Part shown: positions 1 through 4,888 of the stretch, one piece after another
Layout: each line of letters opens with the position of its first letter
Numbering within the stretch: the first letter of the stretch is position 1
DNA from: CAZAQS01 sp046485135
GTDB lineage: Bacteria; Chloroflexota; Anaerolineae; Anaerolineales; UBA4823
Assembly (NCBI GenBank): GCA_046485135.1
Contig: JAWOHN010000041.1
Span: 1-6,022 of the forward strand
Length of the DNA: 6,022 nucleotides
Direction: 5' to 3'
Made by a program: the position numbers and the translations under genes
Notes under the pieces: generated by a model
Databases searched by the model: none
Told to the model about the DNA's origin: nothing
What the model saw: the letters and a program-made list of their open reading frames with translations, nothing else

Positions 1-19
1 CCCGGCAGGTATTACCAAC

Positions 20-63
20 AAACAGGTGTGCGTGAGAAGCGTTCTTCCCACGCACACCTGTTT
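20..63. terminator. Bidirectional hairpin terminator, left
   Basis: A 15-bp perfect stem pairs 20-34 with 49-63. An inner AGAA/TTCT stem (35-38 with 42-45) follows, with three unpaired bases at 46-48. On minus it lies about 48 bases after the stop of the left TIMP-like gene and is followed by TTTGTTGG, a modest U-tract. On plus the stem ends in TTTT. It is the mirror copy of the hairpin at 1577-1620. Confidence 0.8.
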
Positions 64-110
64 TCGGATTAATTCTGGGTAAGCTTTTGACTCAGGATTC
101 GCTCGAAATC

Positions 111-668
111 TTATGATCCCCGCGCGGCGGGCTTGCGCAGCACGATAGCAGCCAACAGACCCAGGCCCAAGACCACTGCGCCAATTGCCGCCAGCCACAA
201 TTGGGATGGCAAGCCAGACGAATCTGCCGCAGCCGGGACAACCCCCTCTCCCAAAGCAGACAGATCCTCGTCAGCCATAGCCAGCTGCATGGTGCGATTG
301 CACAGACCGGTGGTCAAGCCTGTTTCACTGCTGTTGGCGTACACCAGGTATTCCTCACCAACCGTGAAGTTATAACCACAACTGGCGCTCTCACGGGCGG
401 TTGCCAGCGCAATGGCCGCGTTTTCCTCACCCTTCCACACCCGCGAAACCTCGAAGACCACCTTGACCGGATCGGCCGAGCTGATCATGGCTCCGCCTTC
501 CTCTTCAATGCGCACGACCTTGCCGGCAAAGACCGCATCGGAGTCGGCCATCGATTCCAGGGGCGGGCGGGGTGGAATGCAGGAGCAGGCAAAAGCCTGA
601 TCTGGGGTAGAGGCCATCAAGCCAAACAGAAACAGGGATAACAATAAAAATCGGATGGTGCGTGACAT
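111..668 (-). CDS. TIMP/netrin-like secreted membrane-anchored protein, copy 1
   Basis: This is a 185-residue protein. A signal peptide (about 1-27, hydrophobic core 7-19) ends in AFA before Cys28. Cleavage there would leave a mature N-terminus beginning CSCIPP, as in tissue inhibitors of metalloproteinases (C-x-C). An NTR-like segment follows (about 28-125, with DAVFAGKVV at 44-52 and VFEVSRVWKG at 71-80), with Cys97 and Cys123 as likely disulfide partners. A linker leads to one membrane helix (about 157-177) and a basic tail. In animals the free N-terminal Cys of TIMPs chelates the protease zinc; inhibition here is inference only, since bacterial members are uncharacterised as far as I know. 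The ATG at 666-668 is chosen because GGAGG lies 8 bases upstream (677-681); an in-frame extension to 794 would run through the leader and repeat apex. It is 95% identical to the copy at 972-1529. Confidence 0.85.
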   Translation of the reverse strand: MSRTIRFLLLSLFLFGLMASTPDQAFACSCIPPRPPLESMADSDAVFAGKVVRIEEEGGAMISSADPVKVVFEVSRVWKGEENAAIALATARESASCGYNFTVGEEYLVYANSSETGLTTGLCNRTMQLAMADEDLSALGEGVVPAAADSSGLPSQLWLAAIGAVVLGLGLLAAIVLRKPAARGS

Positions 669-770
669 GTGTGTTTCCTCCAAGAGAACGATTATTTTAT
701 TTACCATTAACGGAGTTCGTCTTTCGACGAACATCTCATTTTCCCGTATTAGACGTAACAATATCCAATT

Positions 771-872
771 TTGATCCCGATTTTTAGAAATCAATTACAG
801 AATCCGTAGGTTGGATTTCGCGGCGCTCAACCCAACCTACGCCTGTAATTGATTTCTAAAAATCGGGATCAA
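771..872. repeat. Apex of the large inverted repeat, perfect 29-bp arms
   Basis: Positions 771-799 and 844-872 are exact reverse complements over 29 bp. This is longer than the exact runs elsewhere in the sampled arms. They enclose 44 bases that contain a second, smaller palindrome. Both TIMP-like genes are transcribed away from this point. The remaining leaders (669-770 and 873-971) are similar but diverged, and I see no convincing paired promoter boxes in them. Confidence 0.9.
805..841. repeat. Short palindromic element at the repeat centre
   Basis: CGTAGGTTGG at 805-814 pairs with CCAACCTACG at 832-841 around a 17-base loop. The sequence resembles the GTAGGTTGGGTT...AACCCAACCTAC type of dispersed intergenic palindrome that I recall from many bacterial genomes, in the manner of REP elements. 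That family assignment is from memory and not verified. It sits exactly at the symmetry centre of the 1.6-kb structure, so it may have served as the junction where the inverted duplication formed. Confidence 0.6.
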
Positions 873-971
873 AATCGGATAATGTTACGTCTAATACGGG
901 AAAACAAGATGTTTGTCAACGACGAACTCGGTTTATGGTAAAAAATTATCGTTCTCTTGGAGGTAACACAC

Positions 972-1529
972 ATGTCTCGCACAATCCGATTTTTATTGTT
1001 ATCGCTGTTTCTGTTTGGTCTGATGGCCTCATCTCCACAGCAGGCCTTCGCCTGCTCCTGCATCCCACCCCGCCCGCCCCTGGAATCGATGGCCGACTCG
1101 GACGCGGTCTTCGCCGGCAAGGTCGTGCGCATCGAAGAGGAAGGCGGGGCCATGATCAGCTCAGCCGATCCGGTCAAGGTGGTCTTTGAGGTTTCACGGG
1201 TGTGGAAGGGTGAGGAAAACGGGGCCATTGCGCTGGCAACCGCCCGTGAGAGCGCCAGTTGTGGTTATAACTTCACGGTTGGTGAGGAATACCTGGTGTA
1301 CGCTAACAGCAGTGAGACAGGACTATCCACCGGCCTGTGCAATCGCACCATGCAGCTGACAATGGCTGATGAGGATCTATCTGCTTTGGGCGAGGGGGTT
1401 GTCCCGGCTGCGGCAGATTCGTCCGGCTTGCCATCCCTGTTGTGGGTGGCGGCAATTGGCGCGGTGGTCTTGGGACTGGGTCTGCTGGCGGCTATCGTGC
1501 TGCGCAGGCCTGCCGCAAAGGGTTCATAA
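972..1529 (+). CDS. TIMP/netrin-like secreted membrane-anchored protein, copy 2
   Basis: This is a 185-residue paralogue of the gene at 111-668, transcribed in the opposite direction. It differs at nine residues: T21S, D23Q, A84G, T119S, A130T, Q156L, L159V, K179R and R183K. All four Cys (28, 30, 97, 123), the AFA/C cleavage context, the NTR-like core and the C-terminal helix are retained. The differences are conservative or lie in the signal peptide and anchor, which suggests a working protein. The ATG at 972 is preferred over an in-frame TTG at 957, because that TTG overlaps the Shine-Dalgarno sequence GGAGG (959-963, 8 bases before the ATG) and the matching codon is not a start in copy 1. 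The product is probably exported and held at the outer face of the membrane by its C-terminal helix. Its partner is unknown. Confidence 0.87.
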   Translation: MSRTIRFLLLSLFLFGLMASSPQQAFACSCIPPRPPLESMADSDAVFAGKVVRIEEEGGAMISSADPVKVVFEVSRVWKGEENGAIALATARESASCGYNFTVGEEYLVYANSSETGLSTGLCNRTMQLTMADEDLSALGEGVVPAAADSSGLPSLLWVAAIGAVVLGLGLLAAIVLRRPAAKGS

Positions 1530-1576
1530 GATTTCCAGCAAAACATCAGGTAAAAGCTTAACCAGGATTGATCTAA

Positions 1577-1620
1577 AAACAGGTGTGCGTGAGAAGCTTT
1601 GTTCTCACGCACACCTGTTT
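1577..1620. terminator. Bidirectional hairpin terminator, right
   Basis: A perfect 19-bp stem pairs 1577-1595 with 1602-1620 around a 6-base loop. It lies between the convergent TIMP-like copy 2 (stop at 1529) and the HD gene (stop at 1646). On minus it is followed by five T residues (complement of 1575-1579 and onward), and on plus by TTTGTTGG. It can therefore end both transcripts. The stem is longer and more perfect than its mirror at 20-63. Confidence 0.88.
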
Positions 1621-1645
1621 GTTGGTAATTCCTACTGGAAAACCG

Positions 1646-2263
1646 CTATTCACATTCTTCTAATTCCCTGGCTTGAGCCAACAAGCGGCGCAAGCGAGCG
1701 ATGTTCTTATTTTTGGTGTCTGTAAATATCTCCCGCGCGGCCTCTGTGACATAGGAATGCCTTTCCAGGAATTTCAGCTGCACCTGGCACCACTCCAAAT
1801 CGGAATAATCCTGTCCACTGGCAGCCAGCTCCTTGCGCAGATCGATGCTGCGTTTGTAGAAGTCCTGCGAGCCAAGGATGGAAAGATCTGCGTCGACCAG
1901 CACTTGCTCCAGAAGGGTTTGCGGGCGGGCAGAAAGCTTGGTTGCCAGGATCATGTTCTGGATCATCTCGATATCTTGCGGGTCGAACCCGAATTGGGGC
2001 AAGACATTCCCGGCAATCTCGGCCCCGATCCGTTCGTGCTCTTTGGGGTTATCGCTGTATCCGAGATCATGATAAACAGCGGCGATTTCCAGCAGGCAAG
2101 TCTCACGCCCAGATAAGCCGGACAGCTTCGCCAGCTCAATGGCAGCGGGGAGCACTTCGTCCGTCGTGTGGGAATAGTTGTGATAGGTCAGTGCTGGTGG
2201 TAATTTTTGTTTGAGTTGTGAGAGAGCGTAATCTTTGGCTTGTTGGAAGGATTCATCGTTCAT
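1646..2263 (-). CDS. HD-superfamily metal-dependent phosphohydrolase
   Basis: This 205-residue cytosolic protein has the HD signature: YHNYSHT with His28 and His32, YHD with His65-Asp66, and a distal Asp in LVDADLSILG (124 or 126). These residues normally bind one or two divalent metals for phosphoester hydrolysis. The YHN...H opening and the DADLSILG motif fit the predicted phosphohydrolase group of COG4339, whose substrate I do not know. The ATG at 2261-2263 is chosen over the adjacent in-frame TTG because GGGTGG lies 7 bases upstream (2271-2276). The gene appears monocistronic: a likely promoter lies just upstream and a strong hairpin lies 26 bases past the stop. Nothing in the sequence links it to the metal genes further right. 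Confidence 0.88.
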   Translation of the reverse strand: MNDESFQQAKDYALSQLKQKLPPALTYHNYSHTTDEVLPAAIELAKLSGLSGRETCLLEIAAVYHDLGYSDNPKEHERIGAEIAGNVLPQFGFDPQDIEMIQNMILATKLSARPQTLLEQVLVDADLSILGSQDFYKRSIDLRKELAASGQDYSDLEWCQVQLKFLERHSYVTEAAREIFTDTKNKNIARLRRLLAQARELEECE

Positions 2264-2308
2264 CAAGTAACCACCCTGGCAAGAAGGGAATATACATCAA
2301 ATTGATCT

Positions 2309-2337
2309 AATATATCATAAAATTCGGATTTCACCAA
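2309..2337 (-). promoter_or_regulatory. Predicted sigma70 promoter of the HD gene
   Basis: On minus, TTGGTG (2332-2337) and TATATT (2309-2314) are separated by 17 bases. The -10 box matches five of six consensus positions and the -35 box keeps TTG. The surrounding gap between genes is AT-rich. The predicted start would leave a leader of roughly 40 bases before the HD gene ATG. Confidence 0.5.
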
Positions 2338-2366
2338 TTAAATTTGGAGATAAGAGTACAATGTAC

Positions 2367-3053
2367 CTAATCCAATTTGACCGGCAGCCAATGCTCACCG
2401 AGCTGGTCGACGTACTGGACCGCCTGGCCGCCGCGCAAAGCCGGGCGCAGTTTTTCCACCTGCATCAAGCCCGAGCTGACCGGAATACCTGCCAGGGTTT
2501 TGACCGAAGCGATGCCGGCCGCCAGGGCTGCCTCGACGTTCACCAGCCCAGAAAGCTCGCGGATGTGGCCAATCTGGATAAATCGCCCATCTTCACCGCT
2601 GCTGGCCAGGCCGACCGCGGCCAGGGCGCCGATCATGCCGGCGTTGGTGCCGCCCAGACCGGATAAGAAGACCTGGTGCTCTAGGGACAGGTGGAGGGCT
2701 TCTGCTTGGGTGAGGACTTCGCGCTTGGCGCGCTGGCCGAATTCCTTGAGCGCCATGGGTACAGCGGCAACGATGCACAAACCCGGATCGCTGCCTTCTT
2801 GGAAATCAGCCAGCATCAGCAGGCGCACCTGCTCGAACAGGTCCGGCAGGTCGATTTCGGCGCCGCCGTCTAAATGGATAACGGCGCTGCTGTTATTCTT
2901 GGTGTAAGGCACGCGCGGGTCGACCAGCAACTGGTGGCGGGTTACGCCCAGCACAGTGTATTTCTCGCTCAAATGACCGGCGATCTGGCGGGCCAGGCGT
3001 CCGGTGCCGCGCGATTGCAGGGTGTCGGTATCGTCCAATCCGATATAAATCAT
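2367..3053 (-). CDS. Short TiaS-like (COG1571-type) protein
   Basis: This 228-residue protein opens with IGLDDTDT (4-11), the hallmark of archaeal TiaS, the ATP-dependent enzyme that attaches agmatine to C34 of tRNA-Ile2. Further TiaS-like blocks are RGTGRLA (15-21), the basic stretch TRHQLLVDPRVPYTKNN (38-54), DPG (89-91) and GLGGTNAGMIGALAAVGL (132-149). Archaeal TiaS is roughly 400 residues or more; this protein matches only the catalytic half and lacks the OB-fold and zinc-ribbon parts that hold tRNA. Bacteria normally modify this tRNA with lysidine through TilS, so a different substrate is likely. The ATG at 3051-3053 has GAGG 10 bases upstream (3064-3067). The gene is divergent from the small protein and UPF0251 regulator and shares their control region. 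Confidence in the family is good; the biochemical role is unknown. Confidence 0.75.
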   Translation of the reverse strand: MIYIGLDDTDTLQSRGTGRLARQIAGHLSEKYTVLGVTRHQLLVDPRVPYTKNNSSAVIHLDGGAEIDLPDLFEQVRLLMLADFQEGSDPGLCIVAAVPMALKEFGQRAKREVLTQAEALHLSLEHQVFLSGLGGTNAGMIGALAAVGLASSGEDGRFIQIGHIRELSGLVNVEAALAAGIASVKTLAGIPVSSGLMQVEKLRPALRGGQAVQYVDQLGEHWLPVKLD

Positions 3054-3056
3054 CGC

Positions 3057-3085
3057 TTTACATCCTCAAATTACCATGCTATAAT
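3057..3085 (+). promoter_or_regulatory. Near-consensus sigma70 promoter for the 3144-3751 operon
   Basis: TTTACA (3057-3062), a 17-base spacer and a perfect TATAAT (3080-3085) read towards the small protein and the UPF0251 gene. The predicted start point is near 3092. That is inside the palindrome at 3088-3107 and about 50 bases before the ATG. The -35 box lies just upstream of the TiaS-like start codon on the other strand, overlapping its ribosome binding region. Confidence 0.75.
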
Positions 3086-3087
3086 AG

Positions 3088-3107
3088 TTATGGGCATATG
3101 CCCATAA
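3088..3107. promoter_or_regulatory. Perfect 20-bp palindrome, candidate operator
   Basis: TTATGGGCATATGCCCATAA is identical to its own reverse complement. It covers the predicted transcription start of the plus-strand operon and lies between the divergent starts at 3053 and 3144. A repressor dimer here would block the strong promoter and could also affect the TiaS-like gene. The UPF0251 helix-turn-helix protein encoded downstream is the obvious candidate ligand, by autoregulation; that is inference. Confidence 0.7.
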
Positions 3108-3143
3108 TAATTCTATTCGACCGATTACTGATAGGAGGTTCTG

Positions 3144-3404
3144 ATGGGAAAATTGTTCGTTCGTGAACGAGGTAACGTAGGCAAAGGCGAAGGACGGCCG
3201 CGCTTTGAAATCGTGGGCGTGAATGAGGTGGACTTGAGGGTCTACCATTCGCATGTGCGCAAGAGCGAGCTGGAGAAGATAGCCGAGGTGTTGGGGGCAG
3301 AGATCGTGTACCTGCCGCGTGGGGAGGGCAGCGAAGGGGAGGCCGGTCCTAAGGGTGGGCGCGGCCGCCGCCGTAAAGGGGGACGGGCCGCTGAGCAGGA
3401 TTGA
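3144..3404 (+). CDS. Small conserved-looking protein of unknown function
   Basis: This is an 86-residue soluble protein with no signal peptide. Residues 1-59 look like a compact alpha/beta fold, with strands around 20-26 (RFEIVGV), 29-34 (VDLRVY) and 53-57 (EIVYL), and a helix at 39-51 (RKSELEKIAEVLG). The tail (60-86) is Gly/Arg/Lys-rich, probably disordered, and could touch nucleic acid. I do not recognise a named domain. An excellent Shine-Dalgarno AGGAGG (3133-3138) lies 5 bases before the ATG and the strong promoter is just upstream, so the gene is very likely real. Its stop codon overlaps the start of the UPF0251 gene by one base (TGATG), which points to coupled translation and a shared role. 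Confidence 0.75.
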   Translation: MGKLFVRERGNVGKGEGRPRFEIVGVNEVDLRVYHSHVRKSELEKIAEVLGAEIVYLPRGEGSEGEAGPKGGRGRRRKGGRAAEQD

Positions 3405-3751
3405 TGTCGCCGCGCCCGCGTAAGCGCCGCCGGCTGGCGCGTCCGCCGCACACCGCCACCTATAAGCCTGCCGGCGTCCCGTTGGACAACCTGAGCCGGG
3501 TGCTGTTGCTGGCTGAAGAGCTGGAGGCGTTGCGCCTGGCCGATTTGGAAGACCTGACCCAGGCCGAGGCAGCCGGGCAAATGGGCGTCTCGCGCTCGAC
3601 CTTCCAAAGGATCCTGGCGCGGGCCCGGCAGCAGGTCTCCCTGGCTTTGGTGGAAGGGCGCGCGCTGCAGATCGAGCCGGGTCCGGTCGATGTGGAGGAC
3701 GCCCCAAGGCGCGGCCCTCGCCCATCGTCTGCCAGGAAAAATCGGGCCTGA
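3404..3751 (+). CDS. UPF0251/DUF134 helix-turn-helix DNA-binding protein
   Basis: This 115-residue protein has the UPF0251 (COG1342, PF02001) pattern: a basic N-terminus (R4-R13), YKPAGVPL (20-27), EELEALRLADLEDLTQAEAA (38-57), then MGVSRSTFQRILARAR (60-75) as the recognition part of a sigma70 region 4-like helix-turn-helix, and ALVEGRALQI (81-90). Family members are predicted DNA-binding regulators. As I recall, many lie beside genes of dinitrogenase iron-molybdenum-cofactor type proteins, which would suit the Mo/W genes here. The ATG at 3404 overlaps the preceding stop by one base; an in-frame TTG at 3401 is less likely. The C-terminus (92-115) is short, basic and free of cysteines. It probably acts on the palindrome at 3088-3107, but this is inference. 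Confidence 0.88.
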   Translation: MSPRPRKRRRLARPPHTATYKPAGVPLDNLSRVLLLAEELEALRLADLEDLTQAEAAGQMGVSRSTFQRILARARQQVSLALVEGRALQIEPGPVDVEDAPRRGPRPSSARKNRA

Positions 3752-3850
3752 CACGCTTTATCCAATGCAGATGCAGAGCGCGCGGGAAGGGGCTCAGGCG
3801 AGGGCGGCTGATAAGCGAGCGTTGCGTAAATATTGAGGAACCAGCCTTCT

Positions 3851-4684
3851 TCACGAGGTCTTTTTGTAAATTCGCGTGCCCGGGTTCTCGCCGTTTAAGG
3901 CACGCGTCAGGTTGCCGGCTACCCGCCCATTGATGATCAGCACTTCATGGATCGTGCGTGACTGCGCCAGGGCTTGCAGCATGGCCCGCTCGACAGGCAG
4001 GTCGTCCAGGTCCATTTGCATCAATTCATTGACCTCGATCTCGGGGATGAACTTGGCTAAAGGGTCTTTTTTGGGATCGGCCGTCATCAGGCCGATCTCG
4101 TCTTTAACTAAGATGCAGCTCTTTGCGCCGATCACCTCGGCAGTCAGAAATGTGCCCACATCGGTGCGGTGGGGCGGGATGCGCCCTTTGAGGGGCGGCT
4201 CTTCCCACAGGCCGTAGGGGGGCATAGCGTGCATGACGGGTATGGCGCCAAGGGCCAGGTGGGCGGGCAGCTTGACGACATCGTCGTGGCCGACTTTGAT
4301 GCCCATATGAGGCGCCAGCAGGATAGAGATCATCAGGGCGTTCTGCTCGCTGATACTGGCGCCCAGCTTGGCCAGGACGCCGGTGGGCATGCCCAGGTCC
4401 AGGGCGATGGCGTAGGCGTGCCGGCTGCGGGTACCGCCGCCGGTCATGATGAGAAGCTTGTGCTCCTGGCGAGCCGCCACGATTTCTTCAAGCAATGGCA
4501 AGACCACCACCCCGCCGCGGTCGATGATGCTTTGCCCGCCCAGCTTAATCACGTTCAGGTCGGGCATAGGCCGGAAGACCTTTTCCGTCTCAGTGCGGGC
4601 CAGCAGGTCTTTGTCCATCAGTGATTCGGCTGCCAGTTGAGATTGGATATGCAGCCGGCCGCTTTCATCTCTTCTAAGCCCCAT
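3851..4684 (-). CDS. mosB: Molybdenum storage protein subunit, MosB-like
   Basis: This 277-residue protein belongs to the amino-acid-kinase fold family, close to UMP kinase. Compared from memory with Azotobacter MoSto, it follows the beta subunit: VIKLGGQSIIDRG (45-57, nucleotide loop), EEIVAARQEHKLLI (66-79), TGGGTRSRH (81-89), GVLAKLGASISEQNA (102-116), MPPYGLW (154-160), IPPHRTD (169-175), LVKDEIGLMTADP (192-204), and GNLTRALNGENPGT near the end. The IPPH form is closer to the alpha subunit. MoSto uses ATP to pack molybdate or tungstate into oxide clusters within a heterohexamer. The ATG at 4682-4684 is supported by GGGAGG (4691-4696) 6 bases upstream. The gene follows tupA on the same strand after a 204-bp structured gap. 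No second subunit gene adjoins it in this window. The gene symbol rests on similarity only. Confidence 0.85.
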   Translation of the reverse strand: MGLRRDESGRLHIQSQLAAESLMDKDLLARTETEKVFRPMPDLNVIKLGGQSIIDRGGVVVLPLLEEIVAARQEHKLLIMTGGGTRSRHAYAIALDLGMPTGVLAKLGASISEQNALMISILLAPHMGIKVGHDDVVKLPAHLALGAIPVMHAMPPYGLWEEPPLKGRIPPHRTDVGTFLTAEVIGAKSCILVKDEIGLMTADPKKDPLAKFIPEIEVNELMQMDLDDLPVERAMLQALAQSRTIHEVLIINGRVAGNLTRALNGENPGTRIYKKTS

Positions 4685-4756
4685 AGATTACCTCCCGATT
4701 ATGAAATACAATCCAAAAATTCCTCTTATCCCGAATTCACATTAATCTAGATTGGA

Positions 4757-4785
4757 AGGGAGGCGCTTTGAGTGAGCGTCTCCCT
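4757..4785. promoter_or_regulatory. Stable hairpin in the tupA-mos gap
   Basis: Positions 4757-4767 pair with 4775-4785 (11 pairs, one of them G-T) around a 7-base loop. Read on minus, it is followed by TTCCAATCT, a poor U-tract, so it is at best a weak intrinsic terminator for tupA. It could also be part of a structured leader or an mRNA-processing element that sets mos expression. A second possible helix joins 4802-4808 (TCCGAAG) with 4867-4873 (CTTCGGA), enclosing 58 bases. The rest of the 204-bp gap holds no gene I can see. Confidence 0.5.
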
Positions 4786-4888
4786 GACAGTCCTCTTCTC
4801 TTCCGAAGCGCTACCCAGCGGAACTGCGGATTATTTTACTTCACTATCCCGGTGGTCAAATATTTTCTTCGGACCAATTGTCCTTGAA

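Larger units (their letters stand above)
1..799. repeat. Left arm of ~0.8-kb inverted repeat
   Basis: The reverse complement of this arm matches 844-1640 almost without gaps. Paired positions sum to 1640 across the genes and to 1643 near the apex, so the net length difference is only 3 bases. The arm holds a terminal hairpin, a complete gene, its ribosome binding site and its leader. Similarity is still visible at base 1 (GGTAATACCTGCC on minus against GGTAATTCCTACT at 1624-1636). The true outer boundary may therefore lie outside the window. No transposase or integrase gene is present inside the repeat. Confidence 0.93.
844..1640. repeat. Right arm of ~0.8-kb inverted repeat
   Basis: This is the mirror of 1-799 and carries the second gene copy with its ribosome binding site and terminal hairpin. 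In the 110-base block I aligned by eye around codons 25-60, six positions differ. All are silent third-base changes. The arm ends within a few bases of the stop codon of the neighbouring HD gene (1646), so that gene is not visibly duplicated. Confidence 0.93.

Noticed and set aside
669..794. In-frame N-terminal extension of the left TIMP-like gene.
   Set aside because: It runs through the ribosome binding site and the repeat apex, has no matching extension in copy 2, and would bury a good signal peptide.
771..872. Reading the apex as an independent MITE-type insertion.
   Set aside because: The similarity between arms continues past 771 and 872 at reduced identity through leaders and genes, so the 29-bp arms are not the ends of a discrete element. 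I see no target-site duplication.
844..971. Sigma70 promoter for TIMP-like copy 2, such as GATAAT at 878-883 or TTGTCA-15-TATGGT at 913-939.
   Set aside because: Either the -35 box is absent or the spacer is too short, and the boxes are not conserved in the mirrored leader of copy 1.
2377..2907. Plus-strand open frame opposite the TiaS-like gene.
   Set aside because: It has no recognisable domain and no convincing ribosome binding site, and it overlaps a gene with clear family motifs.
3752..3850. Intrinsic terminator between the convergent UPF0251 and mos genes.
   Set aside because: I found no stable stem followed by a T-run on either strand in this 99-bp gap.
3066..3854. Long minus-strand open frame (262 residues) opposite the small protein and UPF0251 genes.
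   Set aside because: Its translation is Pro/Arg/Ala-rich and low in complexity, typical of an antisense shadow of GC-rich genes. It also covers the divergent promoter region.
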